Shown here in pieces: positions 1-7,728 of a DNA stretch of 64,000 nt. The stretch lies in the NCBI GenBank assembly GCA_964203235.1, contig CAXNLE010000001.1:1121742-1185741 (forward strand), given 5' to 3'. Below the pieces are notes generated by a model. That model was given only the letters and a program-made list of their open reading frames with translations. It had not been told where the DNA came from and did not search any database. Within the stretch, counting starts at the first letter, position 1. Each line of letters begins with the position of its first letter. The translations under genes were made by a program, and so were the position numbers. This DNA comes from BACL27 sp964203235 (GTDB lineage: Bacteria; Actinomycetota; Acidimicrobiia; Acidimicrobiales; Ilumatobacteraceae).

Positions 1-776
1 AAACGAGCACGTTTTGGCATTAGGGCTGAGATGTTAAACGGGGTCGTCCCACCGCCCATTAGACCAACCTGAACAATCGTGCCTTTGAGTGCCAGCGAAG
101 CGACATTCTTATTGAGATACTCGCCGCCGATGACATCAAGCACCGCATCAACGCCATGATTATTCGTTGCATGTTTACACACGTCAACAAAGTCTTCAGT
201 TTTGTAATCAACAGCCAAGTCAGCGCCAAGTGAAAGACACGCATCACGCTTCCCTGATGAACAAGTGACAATCACATTTGCGCCAATGGCTTTACAAATT
301 TGTATCGCCGCAGTGCCCACACCCGACGCACCAGCGTGAACAAGTGCCCAATCGCCCGATTTCAAATTGCCCTGACAAACGAGCGCATCCCAAGCAGTAA
401 TGAAAACCTCAGGAATCGCGCCGGCATCTTCAAAACTCACTTTGGTTGGCACTCGCATCGCTTGATGTTCATGTACAACTAGATATTCCGCGTAGCCGCC
501 GCCACTCACGATGCCCATCACTTGGTCGCCAGGTTTAAAACTTTTTACTTTCTCACCACAAGATTCGACTGTGCCAGCAAACTCAAGACCAGGAATTTCA
601 TGCGCACCAGGAAACGGATCTGGATAAAAGCCCATCCGCTGCAACAAGTCGGCGCGATTTAGTGAAGTGGCACGAACTTTAACCAAAATCTCGTTCGCAT
701 CTGGTTGAGGACTTTCGACTTCAACTATTGACAAAACTTCTGGATCACCATGTTTTGTGATTACAACCGCACGCAT
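1..776 (-). CDS. NAD(P)H:quinone oxidoreductase (zinc-independent MDR family), 3' part outside window
   Basis: Reading leftwards from ATG 776 gives 258 codons that run off the window edge. The N-terminal half is a GroES-like domain; a Rossmann dinucleotide loop GASGVG lies at residues 149-154 and a GLEFAG segment at 63-68, as in zinc-independent quinone oxidoreductases of the PIG3/QOR group (usually about 325 residues). These cytosolic enzymes reduce quinones with NADPH. The start is 2 nt after the stop of the isocitrate dehydrogenase gene, so the two are probably cotranscribed; pairing an NADPH producer with an NADPH user is suggestive only. The fold is confident; the true substrate is unknown. 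Confidence 0.85.
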   Translation of the reverse strand, partial: MRAVVITKHGDPEVLSIVEVESPQPDANEILVKVRATSLNRADLLQRMGFYPDPFPGAHEIPGLEFAGTVESCGEKVKSFKPGDQVMGIVSGGGYAEYLVVHEHQAMRVPTKVSFEDAGAIPEVFITAWDALVCQGNLKSGDWALVHAGASGVGTAAIQICKAIGANVIVTCSSGKRDACLSLGADLAVDYKTEDFVDVCKHATNNHGVDAVLDVIGGEYLNKNVASLALKGTIVQVGLMGGGTTPFNISALMPKRAR

Positions 777-778
777 GA

Positions 779-2002
779 TTATTTACTAACCATTTTCACT
801 TGCAACCGACGGTCAACGGCGGCCAAAAATTGTTGAGTAGTTAACCATGGTTGATCTTTTGAAACTAGGGCTGCTAGGTCTTTGGTCATCTCGCCGCCTT
901 CTACAGTCTCAATACAGACTGCTTCTAAAGTTTGAGCAAATTCAATAACTTTTGGTGTGTTATCGAGTTTTCCACGATGACTTAGACCGCGTGTCCAAGC
1001 GAAGATTGAGGCAATCGAATTTGTTGAAGTCTCCAAACCTTTTTGATGATCTCGGTAATGGCGTGTCACCGTGCCGTGAGCGGCTTCTGACTCTAAGACT
1101 CGGCCATCTGGCGTAGTCAAAACCGAAGTCATTAAACCAAGTGAACCGAAGCCTTGAGCAACAATGTCTGATTGAACATCGCCGTCATAGTTTTTGCACG
1201 CCCACAAATATCCACCCTCCCAGCGAATCATGCAGGCCACCATGTCATCGATTAAGCGATGCTCGTAAGTCAGTTTACGTTTGTCAAACTCAGCTTTGAA
1301 TTCGGTGTCAAAAATTTCTTGAAAGATGTCTTTAAACCGACCGTCATATGCCTTGAGAATTGTGTTCTTGGTGCTCAAGAACACCGGGTAATTACGTTGC
1401 AAGCCGTAGTTAAAAGATGCACGAGCAAAACTACGAATTGATTCGTCGTAGTTATACATTCCCATTACAACGCCCGAACCCTTAAAGTCAGCGACCTTCA
1501 TCTCGACAGGCTTGCTGCCATCTTGTGGCACATAAGTCATCGTTACTGTGCCAGGTCCTGGTACTTTGAAATCTGTCGCCTTGTATTGATCGCCGTGCGC
1601 ATGACGCCCAATCACTATTGGTTTGTTCCAGTGAGGCACAAGTTTTGGAATGTTGCTGCAAATAATCGGCTCACGAAATACAACGCCGTCTAAAATATTT
1701 CTGATCGTGCCGTTGGGCGATTTCCACATTTGCTTCAAGTTAAATTCTTTAACACGTGCTTCATCAGGTGTAATCGTTGCGCACTTAACTCCGACGCCGT
1801 GTTTCAAAATCGCGTTTGCAGCATCAATTGTTACTTGGTCACTTGTCGCGTCTCGGTTTTCGACACCAAGGTCGTAGTAATCAATTTCAAGATCTAGATA
1901 CGGCAAAATCAATCGGTCTTTGATGAACTTCCAAATGATTCGCGTCATCTCATCGCCGTCAATATCTACAACTGGATTCACGACCTTAATTTTTGATGAC
2001 AT
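779..2002 (-). CDS. icd: NADP-dependent isocitrate dehydrogenase, eukaryote-like type
   Basis: This 407-residue enzyme oxidatively decarboxylates isocitrate to 2-oxoglutarate in the TCA cycle with NADP. It matches the homodimeric IDH1/IDH2-like class in length and motifs: GDEMTRIIW near residue 16, the substrate-binding SPNGT at 95-99, and the REPI and IGRHAHGDQY segments at 110-140. I chose ATG 2002 because GGAG lies 5 nt upstream and the family signature starts right after; an in-frame ATG at 2053 adds 17 unconserved residues. It is followed after 2 nt by the quinone oxidoreductase and is divergent from the acyl-CoA dehydrogenase. A TAAGAT -10-like box lies in the 116-nt divergent gap. Confidence 0.95.
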   Translation of the reverse strand: MSSKIKVVNPVVDIDGDEMTRIIWKFIKDRLILPYLDLEIDYYDLGVENRDATSDQVTIDAANAILKHGVGVKCATITPDEARVKEFNLKQMWKSPNGTIRNILDGVVFREPIICSNIPKLVPHWNKPIVIGRHAHGDQYKATDFKVPGPGTVTMTYVPQDGSKPVEMKVADFKGSGVVMGMYNYDESIRSFARASFNYGLQRNYPVFLSTKNTILKAYDGRFKDIFQEIFDTEFKAEFDKRKLTYEHRLIDDMVACMIRWEGGYLWACKNYDGDVQSDIVAQGFGSLGLMTSVLTTPDGRVLESEAAHGTVTRHYRDHQKGLETSTNSIASIFAWTRGLSHRGKLDNTPKVIEFAQTLEAVCIETVEGGEMTKDLAALVSKDQPWLTTQQFLAAVDRRLQVKMVSK

Positions 2003-2118
2003 AAAACTCCACTGGTTTCGGCTTGGGTTTACTTGTATCTTACTTGTACACAATAGTCACAGAATTAGTGGCGATCCCAAAGCAGGAATTCGTGTATTCG
2101 GCATCTACCATCGTCGTT

Positions 2119-3225
2119 ATGGACTTCGCCTGGTCACCAGAACAATTAGCACTCCGCGAACGTGCTCGTTTGGTAGCCGCGAAAGCAGTCGAAAAATATG
2201 GTCGTTTCAACGACACATGGATGAACGGCTACTCCCGCGAGTTTTCTCGCGAACTCGCATCTCATGGTTGGATCGGCATGACCTGGCCAAAAGATTTCGG
2301 CGGTGGCGGTCGACCAGCAATTGAACGACTCATCGTTGGCGAAGAAATGATCAGCGCTGGCGCACCGATTGCTGCATCTTGGTTCGCTGACCGACAGATG
2401 GGTCCAGCGCTCATTGCTTACGGCACGAAAGAGCAACAAGATGAGTTTTTGCCAGAGATGCTTGCTGGCAATACAACTTGGTGCATCGGCATGAGCGAGC
2501 CAAACGCAGGCAGCGACCTTGCATCACTAAAGACATTTGCGCAGCGCGACGGCGATGAGTTTGTAATTAACGGCCAAAAAATTTGGACAAGTTTTGGCGA
2601 ACACGCTGATTATTGTTATTTGATTTGTCGTACTAGTAACGACGGTTCGCCGCATGCAGGCATCAGCGAAATCATTGTTCCGATGAATACGCCAGGCATT
2701 GAAGTTCGACCGATCAAAGACATGACCACGAATAGTCATTTCTGCGAAGTTTTCTACACGAATGTTCGTGTGCCGGCAACGAATCTAGTGGGTGCACTGG
2801 GCGGTGCTTTCAAGCAAACAATGCGTCAACTCGAGCACGAGCGTGGCGGCATTGATCGCTTGGTATCAAATTACGCGCTTTACAAAATGGCATTAGATCT
2901 GGCTGACCGTAAAAATATGCTTGTGCGACAAGAGATCGCAGCAATTGAAACCGGTTATCAAATCGGTCGAATCTTGGTGATTCGTGAGGTTTTACACCAA
3001 GCACCAAGTGGGTTCTCGGCAGCAACTAAATGTTTTTGTACTGAACACGAATGGCGCGTCGCTCAGTTCATCAATAAGGTTTTCGGCGCCCACGCTCTTG
3101 TTTGGGATGACAAGTCTCAAGGACTCGCCTATGCATCTGCCTACACAATTATGGGTGGCACATCTAACGTGATGCGCAACATTCTCGGTGAGCGCACACT
3201 CGGCCTCCCCCGCGAACCCAAATAA
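2119..3225 (+). CDS. acyl-CoA dehydrogenase (FadE family)
   Basis: A 368-residue flavoprotein dehydrogenase of acyl-CoA thioesters. It shows the N-terminal helical domain, the FAD/substrate segment with MSEPNAGSDLAS and the KIWTSFG motif, and the C-terminal GGTSNVMRNILGERTLGLPR helix. ATG 2119 starts the conserved MDF.WSPEQ opening; upstream in-frame starts from 2023 add residues without family support. A TACCAT box 7 nt before the ATG fits a leaderless mRNA. The position that holds the catalytic Glu in many acyl-CoA dehydrogenases (YEGTS) reads MGGTS here, as in a subset of actinobacterial FadE proteins that use another base or act as a non-catalytic partner. The acyl chain acted on is unknown; no beta-oxidation partner gene is adjacent. 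Confidence 0.9.
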   Translation: MDFAWSPEQLALRERARLVAAKAVEKYGRFNDTWMNGYSREFSRELASHGWIGMTWPKDFGGGGRPAIERLIVGEEMISAGAPIAASWFADRQMGPALIAYGTKEQQDEFLPEMLAGNTTWCIGMSEPNAGSDLASLKTFAQRDGDEFVINGQKIWTSFGEHADYCYLICRTSNDGSPHAGISEIIVPMNTPGIEVRPIKDMTTNSHFCEVFYTNVRVPATNLVGALGGAFKQTMRQLEHERGGIDRLVSNYALYKMALDLADRKNMLVRQEIAAIETGYQIGRILVIREVLHQAPSGFSAATKCFCTEHEWRVAQFINKVFGAHALVWDDKSQGLAYASAYTIMGGTSNVMRNILGERTLGLPREPK

Positions 3226-3231
3226 ACTTTC

Positions 3232-4101
3232 CTAACCGTTGCTGAATACAAATACGTAGGGTGCCTCACCAGGTCGCACCGGAAAGTCAAGCCCATTGAT
3301 TGGCAACTTTGTTCTGATGCCCGGCTCAGGGGCAAACCGTTTATTTACAAAAGTCATCTCCAAATAAAGTGGCATTCCTGATTCAGTGCACCGATCACTT
3401 GTATTTCCATGAAGATGCGCGATCCAAAAGTGAGCCTTAAGCAATTCAACAATGCTCATGAACTGCTCTCTTCTGGTGTCATGTATCTCCATTATCAATA
3501 CCGGCACGTCAGCCAACAAATCGACGTCTTCTTTGCCGCGCAGTAGATCCCACTCGCCGCCCTCAATATCAATTTTTACGATTGTGCGCATCGGATCAGA
3601 TCGATAACTCAGAGCATCAATAAACGAAATTTCATTTCCTCTAGTAACTTTATGAACAACAAACTTTCTGATATGGATGAATCGATTTTTTCGGATTCTG
3701 AAAGTAGGTAGATAAGTGACTAGAGCTATGAGCGATCTCTTTAGATCCTCAAGAGTGAATTTTCGTTCGGATTTCGGTCGACGCGATCGAATCTCATAGA
3801 TAGACCTTCTGCCCATATAAATCAAACTTTTGATGATTCCAAAAACTGATATAGAAGCATCAAAAAATACAATATTTTTAGGAGAAATATTTTCTTTCTT
3901 CAGTTCAAGAAGCGCCTGCTCAAAACTCCATTCAGCACCGAGCCCAAATGAGAGACATCCGTTAATTTCACCTAGAACTGGGCGTGGCAAGAGATAGCCA
4001 CCATCTGCATTACGCCCGAGGCGAACCAGGTCAGACATCTGTGGATTTAATTCTCTTGGCGCATAACACACAGTTCTGAAAGATTTTGACAGCGAATTCA
4101 T
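3232..4101 (-). CDS. FkbM-family methyltransferase
   Basis: The 289-residue product has the two FkbM hallmarks: an N-terminal SFGLGAEWSFEQAL segment (51-64) corresponding to the SAM-binding region, and KIDIEGGEWDLL (176-187). FkbM enzymes O-methylate sugars or polyketides with SAM; the target here cannot be read. It is convergent with the acyl-CoA dehydrogenase (6-nt gap) and divergent from the alkylsulfatase-like gene (41 nt). The middle of the gene (about 3640-3910) is visibly richer in A/T runs than its neighbours, and no sugar or polyketide genes are nearby, so lateral acquisition is possible. The family call is firm, the role is not. Confidence 0.85.
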   Translation of the reverse strand: MNSLSKSFRTVCYAPRELNPQMSDLVRLGRNADGGYLLPRPVLGEINGCLSFGLGAEWSFEQALLELKKENISPKNIVFFDASISVFGIIKSLIYMGRRSIYEIRSRRPKSERKFTLEDLKRSLIALVTYLPTFRIRKNRFIHIRKFVVHKVTRGNEISFIDALSYRSDPMRTIVKIDIEGGEWDLLRGKEDVDLLADVPVLIMEIHDTRREQFMSIVELLKAHFWIAHLHGNTSDRCTESGMPLYLEMTFVNKRFAPEPGIRTKLPINGLDFPVRPGEAPYVFVFSNG

Positions 4102-4142
4102 CCGATAAAACTAACAGAAAAGCAATCGTCTAGTCTCAGAAT

Positions 4143-5450
4143 ATGAGCACAAGCAAGAGTATGAATCCGATTGAACTGTCAACCAGAGTTATCGATTCAG
4201 GAGTTGTTGATCAACCTCTAAATCGTGTCACTAATGAAATCACCGAACTTGCAGAGGGTCTAGCAATAGTTGAAAGCTTCAGTCATAGTGCCGTTTTTGA
4301 CACTGGCGATGGTTTGATGTGCTTTGACGCGTCGGGTGCGGGTAGTGGCAAAGACGTGGTCAACTCAATTCGTTCTTGGCGCACCGATCCATTTTCAACA
4401 CTTGTTTATACGCATGGCCACGCTGATCACGTAGGTGGAAGTTTCGCTTTTGCCGCCGATGCAACGAACAATAATCATCCAAAACCACATGTCATTGGGC
4501 ACGAAAATGTCAACGCCCGTATAGATCGCTACACACAAACAAGTGATTGGAATATTCGAATTAATCAGCGCCAATTTGGTGGCATCCGCAGTGACATGGG
4601 CTTGAACATCGGTGAGAACTTGCAACGCTTCTTGCCACGCGCCACGATGCGTCCAGACGAAACTTTTCGTGAGTCACATGTTTTTTTGGCAGGCGGCACG
4701 CAAATTGAGTTACATCACGCTCGTGGTGAAACAGACGACCATCTGTGGGCATGGTTACCCGAGAAGAAATGGTTGTTCTCAGGCGACTTCGTTATTTGGA
4801 ATTATCCGAACGCTGGTAATCCGCAAAAAGTTCAGCGATATGCATTTGAATGGGCGCAAGCACTGCGCCGAATGATCGAACAAGGACCTGAGTTATTGGT
4901 CCCCGCACACGGCTTACCAATTGAAGGCAAAGCGCGCATTGCAACTGTGCTTGATGACATTGCTACATCTCTTGAGAGTCTCGTTACTCAGGTAATTGAA
5001 ATGATGAATAGTGGCGAAACATTAGACACGATCATTCACACGATCAGAGTTCCGCAGTACATTTTGGACAAACCATACATGCGACCCCTCTACGATGAAC
5101 CAGAATTCGTCGTAAGAAATATTTGGCGACTCTATGGCGGCTGGTGGGATGGCGCGGCATCACGACTCAAGCCAGCGCCCGACGCACAAGTTGCAATTGA
5201 GCTAGCAAAACTTTCAGGTGGAGCAGAAAATTTAATGACTCGTGCGCTTGAATTAATGTCCAGCGGCGACATTCGTTTGGCGTGCCACCTTGCAGACTTC
5301 GCAGGATGGGCAGCACCGCAAGATACGACGATCCATGCCAATCGCGCGACCATCTACGAACAACGTCGAAAAACTGAACTCTCATTAATGAGCAAAGGGA
5401 TATTTAAAGGCGCTGCCCGCGAATCCAAAGCAATTGCCGAAAAGAAATAA
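4143..5450 (+). CDS. alkylsulfatase-like metallo-beta-lactamase-fold hydrolase
   Basis: A 435-residue zinc hydrolase. The metal-binding THGHADHVGG motif is at 90-99, followed by the HHARGETDDH and LFSGD segments that supply further ligands. Around residues 290-345 comes a helical part with RLYGGWWDGAASRLKP that matches the dimerisation domain of class III (BDS1/SdsA1-type) alkylsulfatases. Secreted SdsA1 enzymes are longer (about 650 residues) and have signal peptides; this one has none, so it is probably cytosolic and may act on sulfate esters or another small ester. The -10-like TAGTCT ends 6 nt before the ATG. The hydrolase fold is sure, the substrate is not. Confidence 0.85.
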   Translation: MSTSKSMNPIELSTRVIDSGVVDQPLNRVTNEITELAEGLAIVESFSHSAVFDTGDGLMCFDASGAGSGKDVVNSIRSWRTDPFSTLVYTHGHADHVGGSFAFAADATNNNHPKPHVIGHENVNARIDRYTQTSDWNIRINQRQFGGIRSDMGLNIGENLQRFLPRATMRPDETFRESHVFLAGGTQIELHHARGETDDHLWAWLPEKKWLFSGDFVIWNYPNAGNPQKVQRYAFEWAQALRRMIEQGPELLVPAHGLPIEGKARIATVLDDIATSLESLVTQVIEMMNSGETLDTIIHTIRVPQYILDKPYMRPLYDEPEFVVRNIWRLYGGWWDGAASRLKPAPDAQVAIELAKLSGGAENLMTRALELMSSGDIRLACHLADFAGWAAPQDTTIHANRATIYEQRRKTELSLMSKGIFKGAARESKAIAEKK

Positions 5451-5455
5451 TTTTG

Positions 5456-5528
5456 TGGGCGCGACGGGGCTCGAACCCGGGACCTCTACCATGTCGAGGT
5501 AGCGCTCTACCAACTGAGCTACGCGCCC
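5456..5528 (-). tRNA. tRNA-Val (anticodon GAC)
   Basis: Reverse-complement folding gives a full 73-nt cloverleaf: 7-bp acceptor GGGCGCG/CGCGCCC, D arm GCTC/GAGC, anticodon arm CTACC/GGTAG, 5-nt variable loop and T arm with loop TTCGAGC. Discriminator is A; CCA is not encoded. The seven-base anticodon loop TCGACAT puts GAC at 34-36, hence valine. Two oddities are visible: position 33 is C, not the near-universal U, and the T-stem pair 49:65 is C:U. A degenerate copy lies at 6728-6800 and a tmRNA-like fragment 32 nt away. The cloverleaf is strong; the isotype rests on the loop register. Confidence 0.85.
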
Positions 5529-5560
5529 TTACTTTCGTAAAAGCATACCTGTTTTATATT

Positions 5561-5587
5561 GACGGAGGTTCGATTCCGCCAGCTCCA
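5561..5587 (+). other. fragment resembling the 3' end of a tmRNA (ssrA), possible attachment-site scar
   Basis: These 27 nt read as GAC, a T-arm with loop TTCGATT, and the acceptor end AGCTCCA. The GAC....GTTCGATTCC....AGCTCCA pattern is the typical bacterial tmRNA 3' terminus. The T stem GGAGG/CCGCC has one mismatch, and no tmRNA body or tag sequence precedes it, so it is not a gene. Integrative elements that use ssrA leave exactly such 3' copies at their ends. It borders the tRNA/orphan-gene patch that ends at the pseudo-tRNA near 6800. The resemblance is seen; the att-site reading is inference. Confidence 0.5.
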
Positions 5588-5605
5588 TTAGTTATTTATT
5601 AAAGA

Positions 5606-6454
5606 TTATTTATAACGGTTAAGGAACGCTTCAATTGGCGCATTGAAGCGACTGCTATTCACACTCACATCTTGAGTCGAAAGCACCGAGAACCATACTG
5701 ACGACACCACGGCAACAGATCCAATCACTTGCATCCACTTCAGCCTTCTACTCGGGCCTGTCGGAAAACAACCGATGAGCACAAGCGTTGCAAGCGTGGT
5801 GACTAGAAACGTTACGATCACAACTTGAGGAACGAGTGGCCACGTACCTGATAGTCGCGTTCGACGAATGGTCTGGAAATCATCAACCTGCTTGAGCATT
5901 CGATTTAAGTCACGTTCATTAACGATGTCGGCTTGTTCAATTGCAATGACTGCACTTCGAATATCCAGAGCCTGCTGCTCGGCTGAATTGCGCACAATCG
6001 TGGGCGCTACGCCCAACGCCGAATTTTTCGTCTTTTGGGTTCGATTTAAGCCGGTGGCTTCCACCAAGACACCCTTAACGCCATTCTCTGACAACTCCGT
6101 GTCACGAATAGTTTCAACATAGGTGGTAATTTTTAAAATCGCATCGCTCAAAGTTGCATCTTGCTTGTAATCCAGAATTGTTTCAGAGAGAGCCGACAAT
6201 GAAGCCAGCTCATTCTTCAAGCTTGAGTTTGCAGAACTTGCACCTTGCCATGCGGTCACATTCGCAAATGAGCCAATGAAGATAAATGCAGATCCAACAA
6301 AACGCAATGCTGCAGTCATCACGTTGTCATCGTGTCGGTTTTCGCTGCCCTTTTTAAGCGACGCCTTCATAAAAGGCAAGACAATCAAAAGAGCGGGTAG
6401 AAGACAAATCAATATCCGCACTAGCGGCGATGACTGCAATATGGATTCATACAT
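5606..6454 (-). CDS. four-span membrane protein of unknown function (DUF4239-like layout)
   Basis: A 282-residue protein with two N-terminal hydrophobic spans (about 12-30 and 48-68), a soluble helical middle with several Lys/Glu-rich stretches, and two C-terminal spans (about 206-228 and 237-256). This 2+2 layout with a central soluble region recalls DUF4239 / bestrophin-like proteins, but I see no diagnostic motif and would not assign a function. It sits alone between the tmRNA-like fragment and the degenerate tRNA copy, so it may be cargo of a former mobile element. Length and coding character support a real gene. Confidence 0.65.
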   Translation of the reverse strand: MYESILQSSPLVRILICLLPALLIVLPFMKASLKKGSENRHDDNVMTAALRFVGSAFIFIGSFANVTAWQGASSANSSLKNELASLSALSETILDYKQDATLSDAILKITTYVETIRDTELSENGVKGVLVEATGLNRTQKTKNSALGVAPTIVRNSAEQQALDIRSAVIAIEQADIVNERDLNRMLKQVDDFQTIRRTRLSGTWPLVPQVVIVTFLVTTLATLVLIGCFPTGPSRRLKWMQVIGSVAVVSSVWFSVLSTQDVSVNSSRFNAPIEAFLNRYK

Positions 6455-6474
6455 AGTCCTAAATGTTATGTGAT

Positions 6475-6727
6475 TCGCCCATCGGCAGTCGCTCTCGAAG
6501 GTTAATCAGAGGTAAACATATTTAAACAGCCCTTAAACCAAAATCTTCTTATCCAACTTTTTCGCACCACACACCAAATGCTCGAACGGATTGTGCTCGT
6601 TTACGACAAACCTCTTTCAAATGACGAATTGCCAACCATTTTTTAACATCTTCCAATTACGAAAGTGGCTTCCATCTATCAACGGGTCATAAAAACCCCA
6701 CAAAACATATATAAAGATTGAATTGCG
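6475..6727. other. gene-free interval between the orphan membrane gene and the pseudo-tRNA
   Basis: I see no open frame of note, no integrase remnant and no clear hairpin in this A/T-rich stretch. With the adjacent pseudo-tRNA and the panB-like promoter it forms a gene-free zone of about 440 nt, the longest in the window. Confidence 0.6.
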
Positions 6728-6800
6728 AAGCAACGAGACCACCCGAACCAGGGATTCCTACCATGTCGAGGTAGCGCTCCACCAACTGAGCTACGCGCCC
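6728..6800 (-). pseudogene. degenerate copy of the tRNA-Val gene
   Basis: Reading leftwards from 6800, the first 43 nt (acceptor 5' strand, D arm, whole anticodon arm with loop TCGACAT) match the intact tRNA at 5456-5528 with one change in the D loop (A to G). After the anticodon arm the match breaks down: the T stem CCTGG faces GGTCT, and the acceptor 3' strand CGCGCCC is replaced by CGTTGCT, so no acceptor stem can form. This is a broken duplicate, not a functional tRNA. Preservation of the 5' part only suggests partial duplication or integration with loss of the 3' half. Confidence 0.8.
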
Positions 6801-6829
6801 TTGCTGAACAGGCAGCATAACGTGCGGGT

Positions 6830-6859
6830 TTGTCAGTCAAAAGAGTGAAATGCGATACT
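6830..6859 (+). promoter_or_regulatory. putative promoter of the PanB-like gene
   Basis: TTGTCA at 6830-6835 and GATACT at 6854-6859 are separated by 18 nt, a reasonable vegetative sigma pair. The start codon lies 36 nt downstream. Confidence 0.45.
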
Positions 6860-6894
6860 AGGTGTTAGTTGTTAAACAAAATTATGGGGGCTTC

Positions 6895-7704
6895 ATGGCG
6901 AAATTAACACTCAAAGATCTTTTCGAAGCGAAGGGCAAGCGACACCTGACTCAGGTTTTTGTGCGCACGCCAAACGAAGCCGCCGCCTGCGAAGAAGCAG
7001 GCATTGACATGCTCGTCGCTGCCGAATTACATGACGGCCAATCAAGTGATTATGTTGGCATTCGTAAAGCCGCGCCAAATACTTTTCTTACAATCGGCTT
7101 GGCAGTCAACACATATCCGAGCCATGCCGAAGTACTACGCAACGCGTATCGCCTCATGGGTGTTGGTGCCGACACACTTTATTGCGGATACGGGATACCA
7201 ACGATCAAAGCTCTCGCAGACGAATACATCCCAGTAGTTGGTCACGTTGGACTTGTGCCATATAGAAATTCGTGGTTCGGCGGAATGAAAGCCGTCGGCA
7301 AAACAAGCGCCGAAGCACTTCGTGTTTACGAACTCACAAAACAATACGAGGACGCTGGCGCTGTCGGTGTAGAAATGGAAGTTGTCCCCGCGCAAGTCGC
7401 TACCGAAATTTCAAAGCGCACAAAGATGCTGATCATCGGCATGGGTGCTGGCGTCAACTGTGATGTTCAGTATCTTTTCGCAACCGACATTCTTGGTGAC
7501 AACGAGGGCCACGTGCCACGACACTCTAAGGTCTACCGAGATTTCAAATCCGAATACCATCGTCTACATCGCGAGTCTGTGGCTGCGTTCAAAGAGTTTC
7601 GCAGTGATGTACTGACCGGTTCATACCCTTCCGCACAAAATGATGTTTCAATTGACAAGCGCGAATTAACTGCATTCCTCAAAGCTATAAAATCTAAAAA
7701 CTAG
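6895..7704 (+). CDS. divergent PanB-like protein (PEP mutase / ketopantoate hydroxymethyltransferase superfamily)
   Basis: The 269-residue protein aligns by eye along the length of ketopantoate hydroxymethyltransferase: GHVGLVP (116-122), FGGMKAVGKT (128-137), the catalytic-Glu segment VEMEVVPAQVA (159-169), IGMGAGVNCDVQYLFATDILG (181-201) and GHVPRH (205-210). The N-terminal metal ligands are missing: VGDS of PanB reads VAAELHD (41-47), ADLPF reads TIGLAVN (66-72) and KIEGG reads LYCGYG (95-100). PanB needs these for Mg and ketoisovalerate, so the reaction is probably different. ATG 6895 follows a G-rich SD (GGGGGC); an upstream in-frame start at 6862 is less likely. No pantothenate genes are adjacent. 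Confidence 0.7.
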   Translation: MAKLTLKDLFEAKGKRHLTQVFVRTPNEAAACEEAGIDMLVAAELHDGQSSDYVGIRKAAPNTFLTIGLAVNTYPSHAEVLRNAYRLMGVGADTLYCGYGIPTIKALADEYIPVVGHVGLVPYRNSWFGGMKAVGKTSAEALRVYELTKQYEDAGAVGVEMEVVPAQVATEISKRTKMLIIGMGAGVNCDVQYLFATDILGDNEGHVPRHSKVYRDFKSEYHRLHRESVAAFKEFRSDVLTGSYPSAQNDVSIDKRELTAFLKAIKSKN

Positions 7705-7728
7705 GCCGAATTTATTAGACCGTGTCAG

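Noticed and set aside
2144..2166. TTAGCACTC followed by a weak GTGCTCG, resembling a CIRCE heat-shock operator
   Set aside because: It lies inside the acyl-CoA dehydrogenase coding frame, the second half is imperfect, and the spacing is wrong for CIRCE.
5530..5600. possible full tmRNA gene at the AGCTCCA tail
   Set aside because: No 5' GGGGCTGA acceptor strand, tag frame or pseudoknot region precedes it; only the 3' tail is present.
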